From Himantopus leucocephalus (lineage: Eukaryota > Chordata > Aves > Charadriiformes > Recurvirostridae): 64,000 nucleotides of DNA. Shown here piece after piece: positions 27,096-39,882 of the stretch. The first letter of the stretch is position 1, and every line of letters begins with the position of its first letter. The notes below the pieces were generated by a model that worked only from the letters and a program-made list of their open reading frames with translations, was not told the DNA's origin and searched no databases. Where the stretch lies: NCBI GenBank assembly GCA_003993805.1, contig RSEF01000004.1, positions 10,689,752 through 10,753,751 on the forward strand. Reading direction: 5' to 3'. A program made the position numbers and the translations under genes.

Positions 27096-30000
27096 CTAAA
27101 CCCCTATATCAAAATATGGTCAAGAATATCTAAGGAAATTTTTAAATGTGAAAGAGTTTTTTAAAACTTGAAAGAAAACTTAATGACCATTCAACAGAAC
27201 AGATGAAACCTACAATTGCTGTCTACAATGGAATGCTCTTTGTGTATTTAGTTACTGTGTTGTTATTATCAATGACAGACCAACCTAGATGATGCAGGAA
27301 AGGTGAGGCTGTGTAGCCACACTGCCGCAAGTACCTGAAGGTGTCAAAGAGAAATTCCAGGGCACCAGAGGATGTGGGGGGAAATGGTAATTGCAGAATA
27401 GGCACAGCAAGAAATTCTGCAATAAATTCCATGTACTCTGCGTACAATCATCAGCTCTCTTGCAGGAATTTTAATATGCTCTGGTCATATCAGCCTATTG
27501 CACACCCACAGCACAGAACGCACAGCAACTTCACCCTTTCTTGACTGTGCATGTGCTAAAGGACTGTACTGTTCAAGTACGCTATCTGCAGTCCAGCCCT
27601 TCTAACACCCACGAATCCCAGACAAACATACTGCATCCACCAGCTCAGCTTCCCTGTTCCTCTTGTCCTCTCTCTGCATTCCTCCTTTCTTCTCCCTGTA
27701 AATCAATAACCAACTCCTATTAAGGGTTTACACTTTGTGAGACACAACTTCACTGTAAGCCAGCAGCAGGTGGGCATAAGATGTGGTGATGTTCTTTCAT
27801 CTTACCATTTTTTCCCCTAGGAAGCAGATGGATGGAGCACCTATTACTACCTAACACTGGCAGAACAGTAACTTACAACTAACTACATGTCCGTCTGACA
27901 TTATCCAGCCACCTCAGAGAGCTGAGGGGCCCTGGGAGGATGGCTACATTCACATACCTTTTGTAACACGCAGGTAGAGGACAACCAGCATAAGCAAAGT
28001 TCCTACTTGGCTGACAAACATTAGAAAAGTAGTTACACAGAAATAGACAAACTTGCCGTCCGTTAGGAGAAACCAATGCAACAAGACCTATCTAACTACA
28101 CTTACAGACGCAATATAAAACCAAAAATCATTCAGATCCTAATAAAACACACTATCTAAATCAAATGCAGTGCTGGTAAAGTAAGTCCCCAACCTAGCTG
28201 GCTTACATGCCACACTTAGCAACAGAGATGCTCAACCCTGCCAGGCATTTAGCTTTCTGTTAGTAGGTAAGTTTAGGAAAAACAACAAAAATATAGAGCT
28301 TATGCTATCAGAAACTTCGTATGAATGGATTAAAAAAAACTCTTATAAAGAGTTTCTATCTGAATCAGAATACACCAGCGCAGTAACTCAGTCACTCAGC
28401 TTATCTTCACTCAGAGAATGTGAGCTCTAAGAATGTATTTAACAGTCTACTGCTGTACTCTGAACTATTCTACAACAGTCACTGCATTACTCAGTAAACA
28501 TGCCTACAATAAATATATCACAATTTTTTTTTTTGTTTCCACGCCGACATGAATACAGATTCTCGCAGTATAATAAAGGGTTAAATTTTTCAGTTAGTAA
28601 GGTTAAAAGCTAAAATCGTAAACCTTTAAGGATGAATAACAAAGAAGATGGAACAGTTTATTAGAGGACTGATGGCTGGAAGCTGGGGGATCAGTAAAAT
28701 TCTGAAGAAAGCACATTAAAAAAGGCAAGATACGTGAATGATCAAAACCCCCTCTAGCTTAAAATGCATGAGAAAAGTACGTCATGAAATTGCAAGACAG
28801 AAACTTTCTTGAGTTCCAGCAGGAAGAAACAAATTTGTTTGAACCAAATATCAGTTGTGCAACAAGTAAGGTAATTTATAAAACCAAAGCAGAAAGAAGC
28901 GACAGTGATTACGGTTCTGATCCGAGACAAGAAATCCAGCGTATGATAGCAGGATCAATTAACCTTCCTAAGCGTTTCTTACTATGAGAGAGAGCAGGTT
29001 TGCAGCATCTTGCAGGAATCATTCTGGCCAAACCTTTTCCAAGGGCTCCTTCTAAAAGACTCACTATGGCCGCGAAAGCAGAGAGCAATGCATCACCCCT
29101 TCCACACAGGTACAGCCCAGAGTCAGAGCGCAACGCGCTGCTGTGCCGCACACACATGTAATGCAGCGGGGAGCAAGAAGTACCGCACATTTAGCAAGTC
29201 TCATGACGAGCGCACAAAGTGCACTGACAGATCACTTTATTATTTAGTTCTCTGCAAAAGTCAGAACAACCTAATAGCAGGTAAAAATGATTTCTTAATG
29301 GTGAGATGCACAACAGATGGTAATTTGAGAAATCACCTATCACATATATGAATTGCCATATAAAAAACACCAAATAAAGCCTTACAAGCCCACAAATAAA
29401 CCTCCACATACCTATTTCAATAACAAGCTCATGTAACAGAAAACACAATGCTGAGTTCATTACCTCAGGTCTTGTTTCAGTATTCATATTCTGCTGTTTT
29501 CTAACTGCCAGCGTTTTACTACCTTGTTCTGTTTGCTGGTTTTTGTTTTGTGTTTTGTATTTTAAGTCTCATTGGAAAGACTTAACATTTTTTCCTTCTT
29601 TTATTTTCCAGTATTATCTCAGAATCTTTTTAGAAAATTGCCCTCCTTCAGTATGAGGACAAGAAGAGGCAACTCCAGAGACCTGCAGCAGTGAAGCGAG
29701 GTGCCTTCATCAACTTCACAAAGAACAGGGGTAATGTTTCACAGATGCAGGACATTTTCTGATTAACTGTTTTAAAAACAGTCTATTAGCTATCACATAA
29801 AACTTGTACGAGGCAAAAACAACTGTTACATGTATAAGAAAAAGCATAACGTTGTAAATATACTGATTAGAAGTTCTAAATGAAACTCAAAATATTTTTT
29901 CTCTAAACTAGTTTGATCTTCTTAATTAGCAATTCTTAAATTACTCTTAACATATAAGTAACTAAATCCCACTACTGACACGATGTCTGTGCTAAGAGCT

Positions 30001-30385
30001 TTCTTACAGCAACCCTTTTTTATTATTAAATTACAAATAAACAAATATTACTTCTCAGGTAGTGGTGGGGAGTATGACAAGTCAGCTCAACAGCACACAC
30101 ATACAGGATTTCAGGAAATCATTTGCGAGACAGAGAAAGCACAATCTGAATACGATACAGTTGATTCACAGAGAGTTACAACTCACACTCTGCTCCAGTA
30201 AGGACGAACACAATGGCAGAGTATCCGTATTGGCCTGCTTGAGTGACTCGTCAGTAGGGCAGCAACCCCGTCAGTGGCTAGCCGTGACATCTATTCGCAG
30301 CTTCAACAACTCCCGTATAATCCAGTCATCCCAATATACCAATAAAAATCTTTCTTCCACAGCACAATTCTTTCTATACTGTAAA

Positions 30386-30557
30386 CTGGTTGCCCAGAGA
30401 GGCTGAGAGTCTCATTATTCCATTATCCTTGGAAATACTCAAAAACCAACCAGACACAGTTCTGGACAACCAGCTCTATCTGACCCTGCTTAAACAGGGG
30501 GGTTGGACTAGATGATCTCAAAAGGACCGTGCCGATCTCCACCATTCTGTGCTTCTG
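30386..30557 (+). mobile_element. CR1 LINE 3'-end fragment (diverged)
   Basis: Starts with CTGGTTGCCCAGAGAGGCTG and continues through a CTTGGAAATACTCAAAAACC-type block. It then reads GGGGGGTTGGACTAGATGATCTC and ends near ACCATTCTGTGCTTCTG, matching the tail of CR1 subfamilies with ATTCTGTG octamers. It is 5'-truncated and more diverged than the copy at 22617-22840, and is on the plus strand. Confidence 0.9.
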
Positions 30558-31032
30558 AGAAACACCTTAGATTTGGAACTCCGTACACATATGGTTTAAA
30601 ATAATTTTGATTAACTTTTTAAATAAAGTGGTTTAATTCCACTGTCCATACAGGTCTGGAAATAGAACAGAAAAATGATTCAAATGACTGAGAGTACCAT
30701 GAGGGCATCCAAGCCAAAAGTTCTCTTGCCACAGACTGAACAGAAATAAAATTATATGCTAAGAATATTACTCACTTACATGGCTAGGAGAAGTATCACA
30801 AATATTAAAGGACTTTTAGTAAGGAAACCAAGCTGATATAGCAATATAAGTTCATTTAGGAAATTTAGTTCATGTCCACAGCAAATGCAATTTAAACTAA
30901 ACTTCTGCATTATTCCAAAACCTCTCACTTTATAAATACATATGCAAAATTTTCCAAAAATCAAAGTTGATTTCCATGGTTTGAGAGAGAGGCTTTGGAA
31001 TAATCCAGAAATTTAGATTAAACTGCATTTTT

Positions 31033-31085
31033 TATATATACACACGTGCGTGTATATATCAATCAATATGTGTGTGTATATATAT
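31033..31085. repeat. Alternating purine-pyrimidine (TA/CA/TG) tract
   Basis: Two perfectly alternating blocks, 31033-31059 and 31066-31085, are separated by six bases. The first block is nearly self-complementary (arms TATATACAC and GTGTATATA around ACGTGC). Such tracts can extrude cruciforms or adopt Z-DNA and are often length-polymorphic. Confidence 0.8.
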
Positions 31086-34000
31086 TAATTACATAAATCC
31101 CATATTAAAACTAACTTCCACTTATTTACAGGGTAGCTGAAATGTATTATCTGATGTAATATGAAAACAGGAGCCTATGGCTCAGAACAACAGCGAGGAA
31201 GACTACTAACAGTGAGTGCAAAACAATGTGGAAAAATAGTATTGAGATTCTTTCAACTAAAAATCAGAGCTACCTCTGTCCAAAATACTATTAGGACTCG
31301 AAGAGGTTCATCCTACCAGAGACAAATTAAAAAAATGTAGAGGACTCATTCAAAAGAATAAGCACAACCTTCTGGCATGAAGAACATTTCTGCTTCTTAG
31401 CACAGGAAACCCTTTAACAGTCTTCAAGCTGGTGAGATGTATCAGATTGAGTCTTGAATAGAATAACTGAAAGGAAAGTGCACTGATGATGCAAAACATG
31501 ACATATTTCAGTATATTCTAGTCATAAACAGACTAAAAAAAAATCCAAAATCATTACACAAGTTGACCTCAAAATTCTAGGTCTACCCTACACTTTATAT
31601 GTCACATACAACTATAGCTAGTGTTGAGGGCAACTGAACTTGTGAACTGAAAGGGAAAGAGATGTCAGAAGATTCAAGATTTTCACCTGATTCACTAATT
31701 TGATACAACACAGAAGCTACCTAGCTCAAGAAGGACGGAAAACTAGTTGAATTGCTGGGAAAAAATCTGAAGGAACTTAAATTAAGGATCTTTTCAATAC
31801 TTACATTCCTATCGTGTATTGTAAAATACATTTCCTTTCAATACTTCAGTGTCTAAGTGCCAAATCCTTAACTAATACTGTCACTAGAAACCTTCAATTA
31901 ATAACAATATTACTGGAGCTTTATGTAGCATAGATAATAGAACACATGCATAATATAGCTAGATACTTCAAGTTTTACACATTACTAGTAAAACGCCCAT
32001 TAATAAAGAATAATGCAATAAAAGCACTGTTTGCGATGGCATTACCATACTTTCTAGTATAAGTAAAATGAGTGTCCCTCCTAAATAACTACTAAATGCC
32101 TAGGGTTCTAACATATTGCTGCAAGCTATAATGGTTATAACTGTTAATCCAATACACCTTTTATACAAACCCATAAACACACGAGTGGAAAAATAGCACA
32201 GATGTTCATCTCTAATGCAATTTCCATTCAATTTCCTAAGTGCAGTCCCTGTGTGCAAACTAGCTTAACGTTATGTTTAGCTTGCAAATTCTTTTAATAA
32301 ATAATGAATGCAATAAAACTGGTAGATCAATGGCAAGCTGAGAAATCATAAAAAAAGCCTTTTGTGCTCATGCTGTTGCCGATTTCAAACTTTAATCCAG
32401 CGACAGATCGATACTACTTTTTCTTTTTAACCCATCACATAAATAGCAGATAGACTAGATGTAGGTTAAATGCTGTTACCAGATATCAATTTCCAGAAAC
32501 TTGATAAGATCAGACACAATTGCAATCGAACATTTTATACTTTAACGTATACACAACAATATACACTGCTAAACATTACACTTTAAGCCACTGTACAGTA
32601 ATAAAGCGAGCACTGTTTGTTTGTTTTGGTTCTCACTTTTTGGGGAAGTGGTATTTGTAACTGAGTCAAGAAAGGCTCTGAGACAATATATTTTAATGAG
32701 CAAAATGGGCTTAGCAGGTCAAGATGTGCTGACAAGGAAATATAATCTCCCCACACTTGCTAGTGACCATAAACTTTGTAAGTGCACACAAACAGCAACA
32801 TAGCTGTGCTACCAAAAAGAAAGGAAGGCAAACCAATTTATGTTTTACAGGATTTGGATATTGGAACCTTCTAGGGAAAGAGGTATTGGCGTTTCTTACA
32901 GGTTGTAGAACAGGGGGAGAGGGGAAACCCTATTACTAAGTCGCTTTGGATAACCATGTTTTACCAAGAGGGAACAAAGATCAAAAGCGTGTAGCCCCAA
33001 GGGACGGTTCCAATATCAAGCAGGATAAATCTAAATCACCAAGAATCATTACTAACTTAATGTACTTGTGCTCAGTAATGCATGTTTAATCGTAACATAT
33101 AAAAATCTTGCCTCAGCTTACATCAAAGGAACACGTCACAGCACTAATATGAAGACAGCAATAACTCTAAAGTCTCATCATTATATTTGGGTTTGCCATT
33201 TGTACTGTTTACATAAATAGCGACTAAGATGCTGCATTTCCATGCACCTACAGGGTTTTATTACACTGCTAATCACATGAAGAACTTATAAAAGAAACTA
33301 GATGGGAACTTTCTAGGTATTTTAAAGTAAGCATTTGGATCATTTTGTTCTTAAATTCAGAAAATCCAAAATGACCATTTCTGGAACAGGCACAGAAAAG
33401 ATTAAAGATCCAACTACATTCAGCAAGAACAAGATCAGTCCCAAAAATGTAATGCCTGTTTGAAAACACCACATACACATAATTCTTTCAAATGCAGGTT
33501 TTAAGCAAATATGTCCCATCTTTGACAAGAAGGGCTCAGATCCTAGAAATAGTTGTAAGTTGTTTGCCCTTGTTCTGGAAAACTTCCACCGGCATGAGAG
33601 GGCGGTTCACCTCAGCAAAGTCAAAACAGGGACTTTACGGCCCAGATTTCAACACCTTTTTAATATTGATGCTGATGAACAGCTCTTACATAACGTGAAC
33701 TCCAGCCTGTAAGCAGTGAAATAAACAAAACACATTTTTTTAAAACATACTAGAATGCTCATTTTAAATGTTTTCTGCGAGATTACCAAGGTGGGTAGAT
33801 CGTAGTTTCTCACTCTGAGGCCACTGCAATACAACAAAACATGATTTTCTAATTCAGTGATTTTTGCTGTGCTCCTCAGTTCTACCAAAGTTGATTTTCA
33901 CCTGCCTTTAAAACAAATGCACACACACAAACAGCGGCTGCGTGTCCAACCGTAGCCCCAGTGTGAGAATAATTTCCCATCTACAGAGCTGGTCACTTCT

Positions 34001-35129
34001 GGAGGCTAAGTATAATGCTATTGCCACACATTGATATATTGGTGAAAGAAAGGCAAATATAACAATGCTAAAGCTTAAAGTCATTTGAATAAACTGTGAA
34101 TTTCTATTACATATATTGTTTCCTTTATCAAATTGGAACTACTGGAGCAAGAAGACCAAGAATGCCAACATAAATCTAGATCTGTTACAGCCAGTTTCTC
34201 CAATTTACTCTCAGAAGCCTTAATGACAAAAAGTCAAAGTTGTTCTCTTTGGGGGAGAGATTAGGGAAAGGAACATTCCTGATAATTTTTAGCATTAAAA
34301 TAAAGCGTCATAGAGAAAGAGATAAGGTTTAACAAAATGATTGAAGCAAATCACAAAATACTATTTTATCTTCCAAAGAAAAACAAGGAAGACCAAAAGT
34401 GGTTTATTAAACACTAAGAAATAAAAGCCAATAAAAACTGTGCGTAGCCTACGTGGGAAACAGATCTTCATTATTCATGGCAGAGTACTTTACACTTTGT
34501 GCAAGCTTTTCCAGAATTTAAAACCATTCCACAAAGACACATTCCATCCTCTTTTATGATTTGCGTTCCACAGGTTCTGCTCTAAGATAATGGATACCAG
34601 ACTACACAGATCAGAAATTAACAGTGATCGACAACTTTTCTAACATATCTGGCACTAAATGGTAAGTAGTAACAGAAACATAATAAACAAGTAGTCCTAT
34701 TTTAAATCTAACAGATGTTTAATCCAGACACATTTAACTTCAAAAGAAAATTATTAATAAGAATTTAAAAAAAAAAAAGAAAAAAGAGAAAAAGCCTTAC
34801 TTCAGCCTGTAATCAATTTGGACACAATGATATTCTATTTATAGCAACACTTTTAACATGTTCTAGTCGTATATTATTTATTCGGATCATTCCTATTACA
34901 ATGAAATATTAATGTTGAGAAAGTGGTTACTCTATTAAGGAGCTATCCTATGTTTAGATTTTAATATTGATCTCCACTGTTTTGGAATAATTAATCATTC
35001 TGTATGAAACTGCATTTGCCTGACCGTGTTATAATATGATCAGAAGTTTAGCATCTTCCCCACAATGATGCCATGATTAAATTTATATTTTGACCTATTC
35101 CTAAAGGCAATTTAGTTATTCCAACAGAA

Positions 35130-35500
35130 GGGGGAAAAGGGGATACCGCCACTTTAAAAGCTTCAATCTCTTTGACACTGCTGGCAGTGTATGGGAACAT
35201 TAATGCATCTGTCATGATAACAAGCTAAGAATAACATCTAGACATCAAACCGAGCAGAGAATCCATCTGAAGTGATTCATTCAGATCTGTCTCATTGATT
35301 TATTAAACACAGGGCAACATCTGCAGCCTCACAGAGCCGCTTGGCAAAATTAATGCAAGATCAATTCAAATGGAAAAAAGTGCAAAAGAGATAAATCAAA
35401 ACACAATTTGCATGCAGTTCCACAATCAGGCTTATTGGGTGCAAATGCTCAATTTCCCTCCCAAAGCAAATGAGTTTAAATGTTGTTTTATCTTTGTAGA
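35130..35500. promoter_or_regulatory. Candidate intronic cis-regulatory block C
   Basis: A block of balanced composition with an octamer ATTTGCAT at 35406-35413, AATTAATGCAA and ATTAATGCAT homeodomain-type sites, and a CTGTCATGA-type site. It lies about 4.5 kb downstream of exon 1 inside intron 1, a usual enhancer position. The inference rests on motif density and absence of repeats only. Confidence 0.28.
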
Positions 35501-38500
35501 ATTGTGTGATTTGAAGTGACAGTGAAGAGTTCTGCAGGTTGAAATGGTGAAAAGAAAAAAAGGAGAAGAAATGCTTGCAAAGACCTTTTGAATATGCAAC
35601 AAGAATATCATTAATACCTAATTGTTTAGCTTTTTTGTCTTTGCTACAAAAACACAGTATTTTTCAGTTGTAGAAGTCTCAGTAGAAAATTACATATGTA
35701 TTATGCATATACACATGCAGGAAACATACAAATACTCCATTTTGGAGGAAAAGCATGTTACACTTCAAATGGGGAGCTCTATTGCTACGAAAAAAGAAGG
35801 GAATTTTAATCAAGGCTTCTCCAGATTAGATATGCTTCTGATGAAAATATTCAAGTATTTTAGTAGTTTTGAAGAAGCACCAGCTTTCAAGATGTCCAAA
35901 AAGAAAGGATTTTTCCAAAAGTATAATTATATCAGCTCAGAAAGTGGAAAAATTCCTTTCTGCATCTCTAGCAGAAGCCACTATGCTAGTGATCTCTCTC
36001 GAGAATGTTTTAAGTGAGTCTCCTCTCCGAGGAAGAAAAGAAAGCTGAGAAATTGATCATTGTTTTTATTTTAACTTGCTACCACCTCCAAAATTCACAA
36101 GTTTGGCCAAGGCTGAATGCATACTAAATATTTACTTAGTCAGAGAAGTTTATATAATCAGATGTCCACATTTAAAATCAATACACAAGGAAGCTCTGTG
36201 CAGTGCTACATGACTGGATTGCTTTAATTATAATCTTGACATCATTCTCCTAATAAAAGACAGAGTATTGCTGACTATAGGGTAGCTTTTAATAGACAAC
36301 ATGACTAGACCCTCATTATCTCATAAAATAAAATGTCTGCATTTACTGCTTAAAGTAATTTCTAAAGCCTTTTATTGTTTGTGAATAGCTAAAGTAATAC
36401 AAAATATTAGCTTAACTGGGTACTTTAAATCACAAGAAACAAGCCATGCACTGAAATGCTGTTTTCTGGAAAGTATTCTTACTATTTACTGAATAATCCA
36501 GACCAACACTACGCTTTTTCAGTAGCCAACAGCATCTATGAAATACAGAAACCCTGTAGAACAGGTTATGATCATGCTCATATAATCCTAATTTTAAGGA
36601 CTGATATATTTACCATCATAAAAATGTTCTCACTACAGTTTTATATTTCAATTTTAAATAAAACCTCATTATAGTTTTCTACTTTAAATAAATGTTATGC
36701 TTTATTACTAAAATTACGCATGTGTCCGTAATTTAAGTAATCTTCTAAGGTATCACAAATTAGTAAGTAAATATGTTGTACTCACTATTCACTTGAAGAT
36801 GGCTCCCTGTAATGAAATGAATGGTTAGTTTCATTTTACAAACCTTGCTTCCAAATTGGATTACAGGATGATATAGCTAACGACAAAGTTAAGAACATTT
36901 TGTTTACGCGTGAATGCAAAAATTATGTGTGTACTATTTAAAAAAATACAAAGGTCAAAAATGCGAGACATAGGTAACTAGTGTTACATACACAGAACAT
37001 AAATGTACGCAAAACTTTCACTTACAGGTATGTTTCTCTGCAGTTCTTATGAGTTTTGTAGACAAGCTCAATTAAGAAAAAATGCAACACAGTAAGCAGG
37101 AGAAGTAGAATTCCTCTTTTTTTCAATTATGTATAACTGATGGTTCGCATTCCAATTAAAAAAATAATTAAAAGTGTACACTAACATAAAAGATGTTGAC
37201 TTTTAAGAGTCAACTAACGTTGAAAACAATGACAACCAGCATTTCTTACTGCTTTTTCTGGCAGCTCTTGAGTTCAACGCAGTATTTCTATAGTATTCAA
37301 ACATATATATATATCAATCAGTATAAATTAAAAAATACGTATATTACAAAAGCAACGCACAATATTCTGAGTTGAAAGCAATGCTTCAATCATGCGGTGC
37401 AACAATACCTATCGAAGGGTTTACTTCTAAAAGATGACATTTTTTCAAGCCTTTACTTCCCAGGTACAGAACCTAAATGCTGTATATATAGCTGTAGCAG
37501 CTCTACCGCATTTTATTTGTTTGCTACCACGCACTACAGTGGTTCCCAGGTCACTCCAGAGCAAACAAAAATTAGATCACTCATGTATTTAGTTATTTTT
37601 ATCCAACATGCTCTCTCATTAAGTATGGGCTGTTCAAGGAAAAAAATAATCTGTAAATAAAATGACATATATGAGCATACAGTTAGCATCATGGAATACA
37701 ATTAACATTGTTAAGTTACAATGCTTAAGAAAAGTTTAATATGTGCTGATAACACTTACCATGCACTACACCTGAAACCGTGAATGCAAAATACATTGAT
37801 AACAGTAGGTTATTAAAACCAGTGGCACTTTCAAAACATATAAACAAAGGCTGAGCGATCTTCCAATAAACGAGAAACATTTTAAGAAATGTAAAGTGAT
37901 CTGCTATTCCTGAACTGGTAAAAATACATAGTGTTTTCATAACTAGGCAGGGAGAGCTTGCGCTTACACACGTGTTGAATGTACTTTCTGAGTTGAGAGC
38001 TCCGACTCCATTCAGACGTGTTTCTGCCCTATTAGATCCCCCCTCAACAGTGCTCCTGCCATATCTTCGGCCTTTGACCATGTCTTCGTTCCACTCACTG
38101 GTCCTTTCAGACCCTCTTAGACCATCACTCGGCTCCTCACCTACAAGCTCCCCTGGCCTCCCTTCTCAGCTGCTCCTTGCATTACTTATTCCCTTACCCT
38201 ATCACAACCATAACTCTTTGTTAAAGGAAAAAAAAAAAAAGTAATGAAATACAAGTTTTAAACATTTAACGCTTCAGCATTTCTTGATCTTAAATCGTAA
38301 GTGGTAAGAGAGCAGAAATCATCAGTTTGCATATAAAGGCTGTATCATCAAATCAGATCCCGTATTTCCCTAAGGAAAAAGCTTTGGCACAGTCACAGAA
38401 ATTAAGACGACGTATTTCTTTAACGGTCAACTTGCATACTAGTCGAGTTTCAGAAATATTTCAGAGAAGCATTTACATGTTAAATGTGTACCTTAGTAAT

Positions 38501-39380
38501 CTTACATTCATTTTATTCAAATACATTAGTCTCAGACCTTATTTATAACACCATCATTTTAATAAGGCATTAGGTGTGATGTCACAGAGCTGCACGACAC
38601 TGAAATAAACAGGCAGCGGGAGAAGGTGTTACAGAAACAGAACACGAGCAAGAGAAAAAGCACATACTTCAAATAAACATATCGAGGAACTGAGTGCAAG
38701 CATCTCTAAAATGTCACCTTTAACATAAAATTATTTTAAACAAAACAAATATTGCTATTCAAGAACGGGCGTCCGGTCTGCTCCTGTTAAGCTCACAGCC
38801 GCGAGAACAGGATCAGGCCCCAAATTAGCGCGTACTTAAGGTGCTATTAAAAAAAAAGACAAATCAAACCCAGACGACACGTTCAGTCCAAAGCAGTTAG
38901 AAACAGTGACACAAAACCCCAAAGTTACTAAATATTTGCATGCTGCAAGTCAGATATCGCACGCAAAAAAGCTCTCTGAAAGAACCTCTGTGAAGAAAGT
39001 TTCCTGGCAGACAGAGAGCAGGAGCGCATTGAAATGCAAATGTCTCTGAAGAGGTATCTCACGAGCTGCTAAGCTAGGAAATGTCATCTCCGAGCTCCCC
39101 GTCTTACATCCCACACCACCGCACTATGTATTCCTATTAAACCCCGGGAGGGTTTTTGTGTTTATTAGATCATTATCATTTCTAAAGGCAGCAGCTATGA
39201 GGTCACAAACGAGGATTATAACCCCAAGTACGAAGGACCCAGCAGGGATCTCCCATGAATACAACCCGCTCCGGGCTTAAGTGATTTAAGCACCACAGGG
39301 CAGTGGGCTGCGGCCGCACCAGACCTCTTCAGTGCGTGACGTAAAATTATTGCGGAACGACACGGAGCAACAGTTTGCCC

Positions 39381-39430
39381 GGCGGGCGCTCGGCCTCCCC
39401 CGGCGGGCGCTCGGCCTCCCCCGGCGGGCG
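39381..39430. repeat. 21-bp GC-rich tandem repeat, about 2.4 copies
   Basis: The unit GGCGGGCGCTCGGCCTCCCCC occurs twice (39381-39401 and 39402-39422, identical), with a third partial copy (39423-39430). It sits at the intronic edge of the CpG island, about 450 bases downstream of the exon 1 donor. It is a minisatellite-like short tandem array that could vary in copy number. Confidence 0.85.
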
Positions 39431-39876
39431 TCTGCCGCGCCAGCCCGCCGCACCCGCCCGGGAGCCCGCGGAGAGCTCCAAGTTTCAGCGGAAGCAAAAT
39501 AACGGAGAAAAGTTTTGGGGTTTGGTGGTTTGTGTTGGTTTTTTTTTTTAAGGGGTGTATACGGGAACTCTCAGCTTTCCCCGCGAGGGGAGAAGCTGGA
39601 GGGCCGGCGGGCGGCACGGCCCCGCTGCCCGGCGGTCCCGGCCCGCTGCGAAGTTCCCCACACCGGCACCGCCGCGGTGCTCGCCTCCCCCCGCCGGCAC
39701 CACCGCACCTGGGCCACGCTCCCCGGGCAGCCCCCGGGGCTCCTCCCCGCTCCCCCACACACGCTGCGGGACCGGCCCCGGCACCCCCACACACCCACAC
39801 CCCCCCCCGGGCACGGCTCCCCGCGGGCCGCCGGCCCCCAGCGGCCGGGCGGGCGGAGAGAGAGCAAAGTTTCGCG

Positions 39877-39882
39877 GCTCAC
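39877..39882 (-). other. DACH2: Splice donor of DACH2 exon 1
   Basis: On the minus strand the exon ends ...AAC GCG AG followed by GTGAGC, a near-consensus U2-type 5' splice site. The intron interrupts an Arg codon after its second base (phase 2). If the site is not used, translation stops at once (TGA at 39881-39879), which supports a real exon boundary here. Confidence 0.93.

Larger units (their letters stand above)
22841..30385. other. Intronic stretch between CR1 copies, no gene
   Basis: AT-rich DNA without a supported gene. Apart from the short CR1 tail at 23080-23123, it holds small two-copy tandem repeats (25959-25983, 27072-27095) and one motif-dense candidate regulatory stretch (about 24850-25100). 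No exon or RNA gene is recognised. Confidence 0.55.
30558..39359. other. Intronic stretch up to the CpG island, no gene
   Basis: AT-rich DNA with an alternating purine-pyrimidine tract (31033-31085), an A-rich run near 34768-34790 and one candidate regulatory block (about 35130-35500). A plus-strand open frame of 131 codons at 35622-36017 shows no recognisable domain. No exon or RNA gene is recognised. Confidence 0.55.
1..39882 (-). other. DACH2: DACH2 intron 1, proximal part (continues beyond the left edge)
   Basis: All sequence from the exon 1 donor to the left edge is downstream of exon 1 on the DACH2 strand, so it is intron 1 unless an unrecognised exon is present. I see no second DACH2 exon (the expected next residues RKRQ...SRPGRPPKR are not visible in the translated frames) and no exon of another gene. 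The sequence is AT-rich, with short homopolymers, three CR1 fragments and a few tandem repeats. A very large first intron is typical of vertebrate DACH genes, which are known for intronic and flanking long-range enhancers. Nested non-coding genes cannot be excluded. Confidence 0.85.

Noticed and set aside
35622..36017. 131-codon plus-strand open frame
   Set aside because: Lys/Ser/Phe-rich composition typical of chance frames in AT-rich DNA; no domain and no Kozak-like context of note.
39216..39800. 194-codon minus-strand open frame downstream of the exon 1 donor
   Set aside because: Lies in intron 1 within the CpG island; its Gly/Arg/Ala content comes from GC-rich DNA and the 21-base tandem repeat. 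No domain recognised.
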